DNA from: Flagellimonas sp. MMG031 | GTDB lineage: Bacteria > Bacteroidota > Bacteroidia > Flavobacteriales > Flavobacteriaceae | DNA length: 64,000 nucleotides | Direction of reading: 5' to 3' | Assembly: GCF_040112705.1 (NCBI RefSeq) | Contig: NZ_CP157804.1 | Location: 2,846,001-2,910,000, forward strand | Shown here: piece by piece, positions 43,424-53,371 of the stretch | Numbering within the stretch: position 1 is the stretch's first letter | How the letters are laid out: the number at the start of each line of letters is the position of its first letter | The notes under the pieces: model-generated | What the model saw: only the letters and a program-made list of their open reading frames with translations | Databases searched by the model: none | Told to the model about the DNA's origin: nothing | Translations under genes and position numbers: made by a program

Positions 43424-44235
43424 ATGATAAAACAGAATCCATTCTCACTTTACGATTTTCTTGGTTATTTCATTCCTGGCGCTACTCTGATTTATCTTTA
43501 TCTATTTTTTTCTTCCCAAAATTCTTCAAATTATGAAATGAAATTAATTGAGTTTTTCCGAGATGACAATATAAAGTTAGAGGGTTTCTTTTTCTTTGTA
43601 ATCATTAGCTATGCTGTCGGACATTTAAACAATTACTTATCTTCAGTTATAGTAGAAAAATACGCAAATTGGATTTATGACTATCCCTCGAAATATCTTT
43701 TAAAGATTCAGAAATCATTTAGTTACAAAACCATAACTGCAAAGCGAATCTTAATATTAATATCGATTCTTCCAGTTTCAGTTTTGGATTTGGTATTTGG
43801 TCATTTTTTAAAGTTTAAAACGCTTTATGCACAACCTTTAGACGATTTCTTGGTGTTTTGTGTTAAAACAAAAAGCGTCAAAATATTAAACAGAATAGTT
43901 CCGCATAATGATACACACGAAATATCAAAAGAAATAGGTGACTACGATTTTTTCAGAGTTTTACAGCATTATGCGTTTGAAAAAACAAACAATCATCAAA
44001 GCAAATTAATTATGTAGTTCTTTATGGATTTCTTCGTTCACTTACTCTAATTAGTGTTTCCATATTTTGGTTTTTGATATACGAAAAAGTTTTTCTGGCC
44101 AACAATAGGATTCCCATCTATTACCCAATAGTTTTAGGATTTGTTTCCTATATATTTTTTATGGCTTTCATGAAGTTTTATCGAAGGTACACCCTAGAAG
44201 CACTAATGATAATTACCATACACGAAGAAAAGTGA
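43424..44235 (+). pseudogene. Conserved membrane protein, split by a frameshift
   Basis: The first frame (43424-44017) gives 197 residues: MIKQNPFSLYDFLGYFIPGA, then hydrophobic helices near 13-33 and 50-68, and a soluble middle. It ends abruptly at KLIM. Shifting by one base at about 44009-44011 continues the protein in frame to a TGA at 44233: YVVLYGFLRSLTLISVSIFW, then VLGFVSYIFFMAFMKFYRRY and a HEEK end. The joined product would have about 270 residues and four or five helices. The region is AT-rich. It is a disrupted gene or carries a one-base sequencing error; no function is known. The 44236-44456 gap shows nothing. Confidence 0.75.
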
Positions 44236-44456
44236 GTATTGCTAAAATTAAAAAGGTCTTATACAATCAATAATACTAAGTATGAAAATAAAATTGGTTG
44301 TTTGAATAATTCAATTTCGATATTGATTAACGCTAAATTCAGTATATGATTTAAATAATACTAACCCGAAAATCTCCAATGCCCACCTTTTTTCGCTTCC
44401 CCCACGTCAGGATTCCCTAACCCCTCCGACCAAATAGTATATCATAAAACGAACAG

Positions 44457-45536
44457 ATGACATTTTTACGCAACACCCTTTGGGTGATGATACTTGCAGC
44501 CACCCACTTGCTCCAAGCCCAAACCACACAAAATATTCCCTTGCAACCAAGCGCATGGACCGCCCAACCGGGCAGTGAGCTCACCTTCGAAACCTTTGAC
44601 GGTCGCCCTACCCTACTACTCAACGGTAAGGCCTTTGCTAATGACATCGACTTCTCCAACGGCGTGCTGGAACTGGAGGTATACGCCAACCAAAAGCGCA
44701 GCTTTGCCGGATTTCTGTTCCGCAAACAGCAGCAAAACTTTGAGGAAATCTACATGCGCATTCACAAATCCCGCCAAGTGGATGCCGTGCAGTACACGCC
44801 TACCTACCATGGAGAGAGCAATTGGCAGCTTTACCCCGAACATCAGGCACAGGTGGCCTTTCTTACCGAAGGGTGGAACCAGTTGCGCATTGAGGTGCAG
44901 GACCTTGCTGCCACTGTTTTTGTGAATGGTGAACAAGCGCTGCAAGTGGACCATCTTAAATCGGGGAACCTCTCCGGTACCATTGGTATTTGGGCCTTGT
45001 TCGGAAACCGGTTTGCCAATATCAGGGTTACCCTCACAGGCGAGGCCGTCGCCAAGGAGCCTTACCCTATCCGCACCCCTCCCGTAGGGATGATCACCGA
45101 ATGGGAACTCACCGAGGCCAAACTATACGAGGAAGGGAACATCGACCCCGCCAGTTTTGCGCAAATGCCTACCCAAAGGGCACAAACGGAAACTTCGGGC
45201 CTATTGCCCATTTCCAAATATGTGCCCAAACCCAGTTCTGGAAATTTTGAGGGCAATCCAGAGGTGTATACCGTGGCATCGACCACCATAAGCACCAACC
45301 AAGCACTCACCCAATGGTTTTCGTTCGATTATAGCGATAAGATCATCCTATATTTAAATGGAGCACCTATTTTTTACGGAAACAATGCCTTTCGGTCCAA
45401 AAACAACCAATTTCAGGGGCATTTGGGCCTCGGAGCTTACAAAATCCCATTGCATCTTAAAAAAGGTAGCAATATGCTGCACTGCGTCGTCATTGATAAG
45501 GCCAACGGTTGGGGATTAATCGGGAAGTTGGAATAA
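44457..45536 (+). CDS. Secreted protein with LamG/DUF1080-like beta-sandwich
   Basis: A 359-residue exported protein with a signal peptide ending LLQAQ (about 1-22). Residues 35-200 follow a concanavalin-like sandwich: GKAFANDIDFSNGVLELEVY, FAGFLFRKQQQNFEEIYMRI near 83, and RIEVQDLAATVFVNGEQALQ near 142. The C-terminal half (about 215-359) has WFSFDYSDKIILYLNGAPIF and HLKKGSNMLHCVVIDKANGW, also a carbohydrate-binding-like beta domain. No catalytic residues were identified. It probably binds a glycan or surface ligand. Confidence 0.7.
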   Translation: MTFLRNTLWVMILAATHLLQAQTTQNIPLQPSAWTAQPGSELTFETFDGRPTLLLNGKAFANDIDFSNGVLELEVYANQKRSFAGFLFRKQQQNFEEIYMRIHKSRQVDAVQYTPTYHGESNWQLYPEHQAQVAFLTEGWNQLRIEVQDLAATVFVNGEQALQVDHLKSGNLSGTIGIWALFGNRFANIRVTLTGEAVAKEPYPIRTPPVGMITEWELTEAKLYEEGNIDPASFAQMPTQRAQTETSGLLPISKYVPKPSSGNFEGNPEVYTVASTTISTNQALTQWFSFDYSDKIILYLNGAPIFYGNNAFRSKNNQFQGHLGLGAYKIPLHLKKGSNMLHCVVIDKANGWGLIGKLE

Positions 45537-45603
45537 GATTCGGGAGGTTCAGTAGATTTGGCTACATTTAAGACCATCGATATGGGACGCATAATCAATC
45601 TTT

Positions 45604-46314
45604 ATGAAACCGCTTTTTCTATTGCTTCCGCTGTTCATTTCACATTTGGCTTTTTCTCAGAAAACGTATGAGTTTGACCATCATTTGGAATATGAGGTGA
45701 CCTATTTTAAAGATTCGCTTCGCAAAAATTCCCATATTTTCAGGGAAACGGATACCACCTACACCAAAATATATCTGACCCATTCACAACGAAACAATTA
45801 CAGGGCAATCTTGACCGAATTGGATAGCCTCACTTTTATGATGGATTTTAGGGATTATGAAGGGGTAACGTTTCGTTTTAAAATCTCAAAGTCGGTTTTT
45901 TATGAAAATCAACTTTTTAAAGTACCCTGTGAATTGGTGAGGCAATACCAAAATCCGTTTCAATATCAGGTCAAAAATTATGATTTTGTCACTTTGACCG
46001 ATACGATTGTAGGCAACAAATCCTACTATCGCTACAAACTAACCTCTATTAGACCAAAAAGGATAAAACGGCTCAAACTGGCAACTCAGTTTTACATAGT
46101 CGATAAGGGAACTGTTGAACATATGCCCTTATTGGATTTCCCTACAGCTTACGAGGAATGGAAGACAGCACCTGACCTTCCCAACGGACTACTATTTGAA
46201 ACGTACATCACTGATTTTTATGGAGATTTAGATTCAAGGGAACGGCTGAGCGCCTCTCAAACCATAAACAAACAAATTGTGATCAATGCACCCTGCGATT
46301 ATAGCAAGAACTGA
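45604..46314 (+). CDS. Secreted protein of unknown function
   Basis: A 236-residue protein with a signal peptide ending LAFSQ (about 1-18). The rest is rich in beta strands and aromatic residues (DHHLEYEVTYFKDSLRKNSH, DRFYRYKLTS-like YYRYKLTSIRPKRIKRLKL). A Cys occurs at PCELV and near the C-terminus at PCDYSKN, and could form a disulfide. No family was recognised. It may be in one unit with the preceding secreted protein, 67 bp away. Confidence 0.65.
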   Translation: MKPLFLLLPLFISHLAFSQKTYEFDHHLEYEVTYFKDSLRKNSHIFRETDTTYTKIYLTHSQRNNYRAILTELDSLTFMMDFRDYEGVTFRFKISKSVFYENQLFKVPCELVRQYQNPFQYQVKNYDFVTLTDTIVGNKSYYRYKLTSIRPKRIKRLKLATQFYIVDKGTVEHMPLLDFPTAYEEWKTAPDLPNGLLFETYITDFYGDLDSRERLSASQTINKQIVINAPCDYSKN

Positions 46315-46394
46315 ATGAAAATCTGGGTACACCATTGAAATGGATAGTATTGTGTTGCCAACATGTGGATTTCCTTCGGAATCAACATTTTTTT

Positions 46395-47576
46395 TTAGGA
46401 AAAATTCCGCCACTGCTGCGTCAACTCGAATACATGTTGTAAAATTTGGGCTTCGGTCTCGTTAAATTCCATATTTCGGCGCTTCATCATGGCTTCGGCC
46501 ACCTCAAAGGCCTTGTTCGTCTTAAAGGTAGTGTACCCTGCCGCAGCACCGCCCCAACTGAAGCTGGGAATAAAGTTTCTGGGGAAGCCACTGCCAAAAA
46601 TATTGGCACTCACCCCCACCACGGTTCCTGTGTTGAACATCACATTGATACCACATTTGCTGTGGTCGCCCATCATAAGTCCGCAAAACTGTAGGCCCGT
46701 TTTGGCAAAACCTCCGGTTTTGTAGTTCCAAAGTCGTACAGGGGCGTAATTGTTCTTAAGGTTAGACGTATTGGTGTCCGCCCCGATATTGCACCACTCA
46801 CCCAAAACGGAATTGCCCAAAAACCCATCGTGTCCCTTGTTGGAGTTGGCAAAAAGGACCGCATTGTTCACTTCTCCCCCCAATTTGCAGCCCGGTCCTG
46901 CGGTGACGGCTCCATAAATCTTGGCGCCCATTTTTAAAACGGCTCCCTCGCACAGTGCCAGTCCTCCGCGAACAGTGCAGCCCTCCATCATCAAGGCGTT
47001 TTTACCAATGTAAATGGGCCCTGTGGAGGCATTCAGAATACAAAAGTCCACCGTAGCGCCTTCCTCGATAAAAATATTTTCTGGACTCTTGACCTGATTG
47101 GTGTCGGGTATCGGTTGACTTTTCTTTCCTTGGGTCACCAAATCAAAATCCGCTTGAAGTGCTTCGGCGTTCTTGGAAAAAATGTCCCAAGTATTTTTAA
47201 TGGTCAGTACCTCCTCCTCAAAAGGAATGGCCGTATAAGCCGATTCTTCAAAACCCGTTTCCAAGTTCTCGGTCACGTAGGCGATATAGCCCTCGTCCCC
47301 TATCAAAGCTTCGCCTATGTTCAGGTTACCAATGGCCTCCACCAATTTTGCGCTTGGTAAATAGCTCCCGTTGATTACCATATTTTCGTTTGCGGTGGTC
47401 AAAGGAAACTTTTGGGAAAGGTATTCCTCCGTTTGAAAGCTTACCGAAGCGTTCAGCCATTTTTCCCACTTCTCGTGAATGGTGAGGATACCCACCCGAA
47501 TGCCTGCGACGGGACGTGTAAACGTAAACGGGAAAAGGTCTTCGCGGTGGTAACCGTCGGATAGGATATAGTTCAT
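46395..47576 (-). CDS. GlmU-like sugar nucleotidyltransferase with left-handed beta helix
   Basis: A 393-residue protein. The N-terminal part begins MNYILSDGYHREDLFPFTFT then RPVAGIRVGILTI, the pattern of the GlmU-like subgroup found in Bacteroidota. From about 175 it has hexapeptide repeats: GPIYIGKNALMMEGCTVRGG, KMGAKIYGAVTAGPGCKLGG and LGEWCNIGADTNTSNLK. It may attach or transfer an acyl or nucleotidyl group in sugar-nucleotide or peptidoglycan precursor synthesis; the canonical pyrophosphorylase GxGTRM motif is absent, so the activity is uncertain. It follows rpmE2 on the same strand. Confidence 0.8.
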   Translation of the reverse strand: MNYILSDGYHREDLFPFTFTRPVAGIRVGILTIHEKWEKWLNASVSFQTEEYLSQKFPLTTANENMVINGSYLPSAKLVEAIGNLNIGEALIGDEGYIAYVTENLETGFEESAYTAIPFEEEVLTIKNTWDIFSKNAEALQADFDLVTQGKKSQPIPDTNQVKSPENIFIEEGATVDFCILNASTGPIYIGKNALMMEGCTVRGGLALCEGAVLKMGAKIYGAVTAGPGCKLGGEVNNAVLFANSNKGHDGFLGNSVLGEWCNIGADTNTSNLKNNYAPVRLWNYKTGGFAKTGLQFCGLMMGDHSKCGINVMFNTGTVVGVSANIFGSGFPRNFIPSFSWGGAAAGYTTFKTNKAFEVAEAMMKRRNMEFNETEAQILQHVFELTQQWRNFS

Positions 47577-47599
47577 GGTTCAACTTTAAATATCAAAAA

Positions 47600-47632
47600 T
47601 AAAAAACGCCCCCGAAAGTATCGAGGGCGTTC
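47600..47632 (-). terminator. Intrinsic terminator after rpmE2
   Basis: On the minus strand the stem ACGCCCTCG / CGGGGGCGT followed by T6, 25 bp after the L31 stop. Confidence 0.85.
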
Positions 47633-47656
47633 CTATATTTCGATGAAAGGTGCGAC

Positions 47657-47926
47657 CTACTCGGCCTCCTTCTCTTCTTTCTTGAATTTCTTGTACTTGT
47701 TCTTGAACTTATCGATCCTACCAGCGGTATCCACCAATTTGGTCTTACCAGTGTAGTAAGGATGTGATGTTCTTGAAATTTCCAATTTTACCAAAGGGTA
47801 TTCAACACCATCAACAGTGATGGTCTCTTTCGCTTCAGCAGTGGACTTTGTAATGAACACATCGTCGTTGGACATGTCCTTAAAAGCAACCAATCTATAG
47901 TTTTCTGGGTGTATACCTTTTCTCAT
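47657..47926 (-). CDS. rpmE2: 50S ribosomal protein L31 type B
   Basis: An 89-residue protein: MRKGIHPENYRLVAFKDMSN near the start, then LVKLEISRTSHPYYTGKTKL and a basic tail. It lacks the CxxC zinc ribbon of type A L31, the mark of the Zn-independent type B. The C-terminal tail is longer than in E. coli YkgM. It sits at the surface of the large subunit, bridging to the small one. It has its own promoter and terminator. Confidence 0.96.
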   Translation of the reverse strand: MRKGIHPENYRLVAFKDMSNDDVFITKSTAEAKETITVDGVEYPLVKLEISRTSHPYYTGKTKLVDTAGRIDKFKNKYKKFKKEEKEAE

Positions 47927-47961
47927 CGTCTTAAATGCTTAATCTCAGAATTTTCAGGGTG

Positions 47962-47991
47962 CAAATTTAATGATTTCTTTGACACCTCCAA
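47962..47991 (-). promoter_or_regulatory. Promoter of rpmE2
   Basis: On the minus strand TTG (47989-47991), 19 bp, then TAAATTTG (47962-47969), giving a leader of about 30 bases. Confidence 0.7.
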
Positions 47992-48084
47992 CTTAAAATC
48001 ACTAAAAAAATAAAAGTAAATTTATCTGTAACAAATGTAAGCATTCGATAACTAACCTCTGTAAGCAACACTAATTTTTAAACA

Positions 48085-48606
48085 ATGGAAGAACAACAAG
48101 CTAAAACTGGAAAATTTGCGCTCAACTATGGACTGTTGTCCGGGTTGATCTCTGTGGTATTCGGCGTAATGCTGTACACCCAAAAAATGCATTACGAAAC
48201 GAGCACGGCCGTTATCGTAATATCCATCGTCATTCTCGCTGCGATCGTTTTCTTTGCGGTCAATGCCTTTAAAAAGGCCAACGGCGGATTTTTGACCATC
48301 TCCCAAGCCCTAAAGGTGGGCGTAGGCGTCGCCTTGGTGGCCGCCATCATTTCTTTGATCTATCAATTTGTTTTGACCAACTTCATTGAACCTGACTTTA
48401 TGGACAAGGTTATGGAAATGGCCAAACCAAAGGCAATGGCGCAAAACCCGAACATGACCGAGGAACAGTGGGAACAAGGCGTTGAGATGCAAAAAAGCTT
48501 TGCTTGGATCCAATATCCCGTGCTGTTGATCATGAACTCCGTACTGGGATTGATCTTGGGTCTTATCTCCGGACTGATCTTGAAAAAGTCCCAACCGGAA
48601 TATTAA
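48085..48606 (+). CDS. DUF4199 family membrane protein
   Basis: A 173-residue inner membrane protein with four helices: about 13-30, 39-58, 71-93 and 141-163, the last with VLGLILGLISGLILKKSQ. The linker (about 100-135) carries DFMDKVMEMAKPKAMAQNPN. This is the DUF4199 pattern common in Bacteroidota. The function is unknown. It precedes a GT2 gene by 43 bp and may be its partner, since such pairs recur in Flavobacteria (from memory). Confidence 0.85.
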   Translation: MEEQQAKTGKFALNYGLLSGLISVVFGVMLYTQKMHYETSTAVIVISIVILAAIVFFAVNAFKKANGGFLTISQALKVGVGVALVAAIISLIYQFVLTNFIEPDFMDKVMEMAKPKAMAQNPNMTEEQWEQGVEMQKSFAWIQYPVLLIMNSVLGLILGLISGLILKKSQPEY

Positions 48607-48649
48607 TCCAAAAAAATGCTACTTTTGAAGGGAATTCCAGAATCGAACA

Positions 48650-49597
48650 ATGCAGATTTCCATTGTAATTCCCTTACTTAACGAGCAAGAATCGCTAAAA
48701 GAACTACATGATTGGATTGTGCAAGTGATGCAATCCAATCATTTTTCTTATGAAATCATTTTTATTGATGATGGCAGCAGCGACGGGTCATGGGAGACCA
48801 TTTCCGAACTGTCCCAAAGCAATGAAAACGTCAAGGGTATCCAATTTTTAAAGAATTACGGCAAGTCGCAGGCCCTCCATGCCGGTTTCAAGGCCGCCGA
48901 AGGCGATGTAGTGATCACCATGGATGCTGATTTGCAGGATAATCCCGAAGAAATCCCCGGACTCTACGCCATGATCACGCAAGACGGGCACCACGTGGTC
49001 TCGGGATGGAAAAAGAAACGGTACGATTCCGTTATCACCAAAAACATCCCCTCCAAACTCTTCAACTGGGCCGCCCGCAAAACATCCGGCGTCAAGCTTC
49101 ATGATTTTAACTGTGGGCTGAAAGCCTTTAACCACAAAGTGGTCAAAACTATTGAGGTTTCCGGCGAAATGCATCGCTATATTCCTGTTTTGGCCAAAAA
49201 TGCGGGTTTTTCCGATATCACTGAAAAGGTAGTGCAGCACCAGGCTCGAAAATATGGTTCCACTAAATTTGGTGCAGAACGTTTTATCAACGGCTTTTTG
49301 GATTTGATCACCATTTGGTTCGTTTCCAAGTTTGGCCGTAGGCCGATGCACCTCTTTGGAGCTTGGGGCGTATTGATGTTCGTGGTAGGCTTTGGATTTG
49401 CACTCTACCTGGGTATCGACAAGCTCTTTTTGAACCCCGCTGGTCGTTTGATCACACAACGCCCCCAATTTTATATCGCTTTAACGGCCATGATCATTGG
49501 TACGCAGCTTTTTTTGGCCGGTTTCTTGGGCGAGATCATGGTTCGGTCCCGAAAAAACGATACGCGATACAATATCTCGGATAAAATTAACCTTTAA
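48650..49597 (+). CDS. Glycosyltransferase family 2 (dolichol-phosphate-type)
   Basis: A 315-residue enzyme: MQISIVIPLLNEQESLKELH opens a GT-A fold, IIFIDDGSSDGSWETI (first Asp), VVITMDADLQDNPEEIPGLY near 88 (DxD), and DFNCGLKAFNHKVVKTIEV near 157. Two C-terminal helices follow (about 234-255 and 270-295). It would transfer a sugar from a nucleotide donor to a polyprenyl phosphate, as in lipid-linked precursor formation. The acceptor is unknown. It lies upstream of a phosphosugar mutase, which may supply the hexose-1-phosphate. Confidence 0.9.
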   Translation: MQISIVIPLLNEQESLKELHDWIVQVMQSNHFSYEIIFIDDGSSDGSWETISELSQSNENVKGIQFLKNYGKSQALHAGFKAAEGDVVITMDADLQDNPEEIPGLYAMITQDGHHVVSGWKKKRYDSVITKNIPSKLFNWAARKTSGVKLHDFNCGLKAFNHKVVKTIEVSGEMHRYIPVLAKNAGFSDITEKVVQHQARKYGSTKFGAERFINGFLDLITIWFVSKFGRRPMHLFGAWGVLMFVVGFGFALYLGIDKLFLNPAGRLITQRPQFYIALTAMIIGTQLFLAGFLGEIMVRSRKNDTRYNISDKINL

Positions 49598-49655
49598 GGT
49601 GTTTCCAAACCCTCTAAACTTTGTATTTTAGAAATCTAAACAACGATAAACAACT

Positions 49656-51362
49656 ATGGATTCCATTACAGCAACAGCGCAATCTTGGTTAACCGACTTT
49701 TTTGACGAAGACACGAAAAAGGAAATCAAACACCTTATGGATAACGACCCCGAAGAACTGAAGGAACGCTTTTATAAGGATTTGGAGTTTGGTACGGGTG
49801 GCATGCGCGGTGTAATGGGCGTTGGCACCAACAGGATCAACAAGTACACGCTTGGAAAAAATACGCAGGGATTGAGCAATTACCTTAAAAAATCGTACAC
49901 CGATGATGATTTAAAAGTGGTGATTGCCTACGACTGCCGCCACAATTCGCAATCCTTGGCCAAAACCGTGGCCGATGTATTTTCGGCCAATGGCATCCGA
50001 GTGCATCTATTTTCCGATCTGCGGACCACGCCCGAACTATCCTTTGCCGTAAAATACTTGGGTTGCCATGCTGGAATTGTGCTTACAGCCTCCCATAATC
50101 CTCCAGAATACAACGGATACAAAGTATATTGGGCCGATGGTGGGCAGATTGTACCACCTCAGGATGGGGAAATCATTGCAGAGATCAATGCCCTTTCCTT
50201 TGAGGACATCAAATTTGATAAGAATGAAAAGTTAATCCACCACATTGATGAAGAAGTGGATGAAGCCTTTTTTGAAGCTTCGGTAAAGAACGGAAGCTTT
50301 GGAGCCAAAGGTAAAGATGACTTCAAAATCGTGTTTACCTCGTTACATGGCACCTCCATCACTGCCATTCCAGAGGTATTGAAGCGTGCAGGATACAAAA
50401 ACGTGACCATTATCGAGGAACAGGCAAAGCCCGATGGTGATTTTCCAACCGTGGAATCGCCCAACCCAGAAGAGCCGGAAGCCCTTTCCATGGCCATTGC
50501 CAAAGCCGAGGAAATCGGAGCAGATATGGTGGTGGGTACCGACCCGGACAGTGACCGTTTGGGCATCGCCGTGCGCAACCTCGAAGGGAAAATGGAACTG
50601 CTGAACGGGAACCAGACCATGGTGCTCATGACCAAGTTTCTGTTGGACCAATACAAGGCCAAAGGATTCAAGGGCAATGAGTTCATTGCTACGACCATTG
50701 TGTCCACACCCATGATGCAGCAAATGGCAAAAGCCTACGGCGTGGAGTTCAAAACAGCGCTCACTGGGTTTAAATGGATCGGTAAAATGATCAAGGACTT
50801 CCCGAATTCCCAATTTATTGGCGGAGGCGAAGAAAGTTTTGGGTACATGGTGGGCGACTTTGTCCGCGATAAGGATGCCGTTACCTCTACCCTACTGGCC
50901 TGCGAAATCGCTGCCAATGCCAAAGCCAACGGCAGCTCCTTTTATCAGGATTTGATAGATGCCTACGTGGAATTTGGGTTCTACAAGGAGAAACTGATTT
51001 CCCTCACCAAAAAAGGAATGAGCGGTGCGGAAGAAATCAAACAAATGTTGAAGGATTTCAAGGAAAACCCCGTGGACAGCGTGCAAGGTTCCAAACTGCT
51101 GTACATTGAGGATTATAACACCTCTATCGTCAAAAATGTGCAGACAGGAGAAGAGTACACCCTGCACTTGCCCAAATCCAACGTGCTCATTTACGAAACG
51201 GAGGATGGCACCCGAATTGCGGCGCGACCCAGCGGAACCGAACCCAAAGTGAAGTTCTACATCAGCACAAATGCAAAATTGGAGAAGGCGGCAGATTATA
51301 AATCCGTAAATTCGCAGTTGGAAACCAAAATAGATGGTATCCTCTCAGAGCTGAATTTATAA
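49656..51362 (+). CDS. Phosphoglucomutase / phosphomannomutase
   Basis: A 568-residue phosphohexomutase. It carries the substrate loop GTGGMRGVMGVGTNRIN near 47, the phospho-Ser loop LTASHNPPEYNGYKVYWAD near 141-159, the metal loop GTDPDSDRLG near 295, the sugar-binding GGGEESFGY near 389, and the phosphate-binding RPSGTEPKVKF near 527. The length fits the long phosphoglucomutase subgroup. It interconverts hexose 1- and 6-phosphates. Preference for glucose or mannose cannot be read. It is followed after 4 bp by an ABC exporter. Confidence 0.95.
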   Translation: MDSITATAQSWLTDFFDEDTKKEIKHLMDNDPEELKERFYKDLEFGTGGMRGVMGVGTNRINKYTLGKNTQGLSNYLKKSYTDDDLKVVIAYDCRHNSQSLAKTVADVFSANGIRVHLFSDLRTTPELSFAVKYLGCHAGIVLTASHNPPEYNGYKVYWADGGQIVPPQDGEIIAEINALSFEDIKFDKNEKLIHHIDEEVDEAFFEASVKNGSFGAKGKDDFKIVFTSLHGTSITAIPEVLKRAGYKNVTIIEEQAKPDGDFPTVESPNPEEPEALSMAIAKAEEIGADMVVGTDPDSDRLGIAVRNLEGKMELLNGNQTMVLMTKFLLDQYKAKGFKGNEFIATTIVSTPMMQQMAKAYGVEFKTALTGFKWIGKMIKDFPNSQFIGGGEESFGYMVGDFVRDKDAVTSTLLACEIAANAKANGSSFYQDLIDAYVEFGFYKEKLISLTKKGMSGAEEIKQMLKDFKENPVDSVQGSKLLYIEDYNTSIVKNVQTGEEYTLHLPKSNVLIYETEDGTRIAARPSGTEPKVKFYISTNAKLEKAADYKSVNSQLETKIDGILSELNL

Positions 51363-51366
51363 GTGA

Positions 51367-53193
51367 ATGAACTACTTTAAAAAGATTCTTCGGTTTGCGG
51401 CACCATACCGCAGATACGGAGCCCTGAATATTTTTTTCAATATTCTTTACGCACTTTTCAGTGCCCTCTCCTTTGCGGCCTTGATTCCCATGTTGGATGT
51501 GCTGTTCAAACCAGAGCAGAAAGTGTTTACCAAACCCGTTTATCAGGGTTTTTCTTCCCTCAAGGATTATTTGCAGGACTATATCAACTATCGGGTTACG
51601 GCCTATTCTGGTGATGATGAGATGAAAGGATTGGTGTTGGTCATTGGATTGGTACTTGGTTTATTTTTGTTGAAAAACCTCTTCAATTATTTGGCGATGT
51701 ACTTCATTACCTTTCTTCGGAATGGGGTACTCAAGGATATCCGAAACAAAATGTACCAGAAAATTGTGGACCTGCCCATTTCCTTCTTTTCGGAAAAACG
51801 CAAAGGGGACGTCATTGCACGAATCACTTCTGACGTTTTGGAGATACAACATTCCTTTTTGTCCATTTTAGAGTTGATCGTGCGTGAACCGCTCACCATA
51901 TTCTTCACGATTTTGGTGATGTTCGGCATCAGCACAAAACTGACCATTTTTGTTTTTGTTTTTATTCCTGTAGCGGGAATGATCATATCCCGAATCGGAA
52001 AGTCCTTAAAGAAAAAATCGGACCGTGTACAAAAAGAACAAGGTGAGTTCCTATCCATTGTGGAGGAGACCTTGGGCGGACTTCGCGTCATCAAAGCCTT
52101 TAATTCAGAATCCCGGTTTTATCAAACCTTTAAACATTCCACTACCCGCTTTTTTCATTTTTCCAACTCGTTGTTGAATCGGCAAAACCTTGCCTCACCC
52201 ACTGGAGAATTTCTAGGTATTTTGGTCATTGGCGTATTGTTGTGGTTTGGTGGTAAAATGGTATTGGTGGATAAAACTTTGGATGCCTCTTCATTTATTG
52301 CCTACATGGGTCTGGCCTATAATATTTTAACCCCGGCCAAGGCCATCAGTAAAGCTTCCTACGGGGTCAAAAAAGGAAATGCTGCGGCAGAACGTGTTCT
52401 GGAAATCCTTGAGTCCGACAATCCCATCAAGGATTTGGAAGGAGCCGAAGAAAAATCATCCTTTACTAGTGGAATTGAATTAAAAGAAGTTGGATTTAAA
52501 TATGAGAATGATTACGTCCTCAAAAACTTCAACCTAAAGGTGGACAAAGGAAAAACCGTTGCGCTGGTAGGGCAGTCCGGAAGCGGAAAAAGCACCGTGG
52601 CCAATTTGGTAACGCGTTTTTACGATGTGAACCAAGGTGATATTTTAATTGATGGCACCAACATTAAAAATATTACCAAAAAATCCCTACGCAGCTTAAT
52701 GGGTTTGGTAACGCAGGATTCCATCCTTTTTAACGATTCGGTAAAAAACAATATCGCCTTGGGCAAGGAAAATGCTACCATGGACGAAATTATGGAAGCC
52801 GCAAAAGTGGCCAATGCACATGATTTTATCATGGAGCTGCCCAATGGTTACGACACCAATATTGGCGACAGTGGAAACAAATTGAGCGGCGGGCAAAAAC
52901 AGCGCTTGTCCATTGCAAGGGCGGTACTCAAAAATCCACCTATTATGATTTTGGACGAAGCTACGTCGGCCTTGGATACCGAAAGTGAGCGATTGGTGCA
53001 GGATGCCCTGGAAAAAATGATGCAAAACCGAACCTCGATTGTTATTGCGCATCGACTGTCCACCATACAAAATGCGGATACCATTGTGGTGATGAGCAAA
53101 GGCGAAATTGTGGAACAAGGCACCCACGAAGAGCTCATGAAATCCGCGAAAAGCTATAAAAAGCTGGTGGAGATGCAATCATTTGCTTCATAG
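51367..53193 (+). CDS. MsbA-like ABC exporter (fused permease and ATPase)
   Basis: A 608-residue half-transporter: six membrane helices in about 1-320 (FNILYALFSALSFAALIPML, LVLVIGLVLGLFLLKNL), with SEKRKGDVIARITSDVLEIQ as the coupling region. The ATPase has Walker A GQSGSGKST near 404, LSGGQKQRLSIARAVL near 512, Walker B MILDEATSALD and the switch HRLST. MsbA flips lipid A-core, but the family also exports other lipids and peptides. It starts 4 bp after the mutase gene, in a run of surface-glycan genes, which supports lipid-linked glycan or LPS export. Confidence 0.92.
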   Translation: MNYFKKILRFAAPYRRYGALNIFFNILYALFSALSFAALIPMLDVLFKPEQKVFTKPVYQGFSSLKDYLQDYINYRVTAYSGDDEMKGLVLVIGLVLGLFLLKNLFNYLAMYFITFLRNGVLKDIRNKMYQKIVDLPISFFSEKRKGDVIARITSDVLEIQHSFLSILELIVREPLTIFFTILVMFGISTKLTIFVFVFIPVAGMIISRIGKSLKKKSDRVQKEQGEFLSIVEETLGGLRVIKAFNSESRFYQTFKHSTTRFFHFSNSLLNRQNLASPTGEFLGILVIGVLLWFGGKMVLVDKTLDASSFIAYMGLAYNILTPAKAISKASYGVKKGNAAAERVLEILESDNPIKDLEGAEEKSSFTSGIELKEVGFKYENDYVLKNFNLKVDKGKTVALVGQSGSGKSTVANLVTRFYDVNQGDILIDGTNIKNITKKSLRSLMGLVTQDSILFNDSVKNNIALGKENATMDEIMEAAKVANAHDFIMELPNGYDTNIGDSGNKLSGGQKQRLSIARAVLKNPPIMILDEATSALDTESERLVQDALEKMMQNRTSIVIAHRLSTIQNADTIVVMSKGEIVEQGTHEELMKSAKSYKKLVEMQSFAS

Positions 53194-53371
53194 ATGACTT
53201 GGTAATTGGGTTTTTAGATTTTTCCGGTTTGACTCACATGAATCTTCAACCTTCATCCTTTATCCATTGCCCCTTTACCATTGTAGATTGTTAATTGCTC
53301 ATTGAAAATTGTTCATAGAAGAATTAAACCTTTTCCTTGTACCTTAGTCTAAGCATCAAACCATAAGAATA

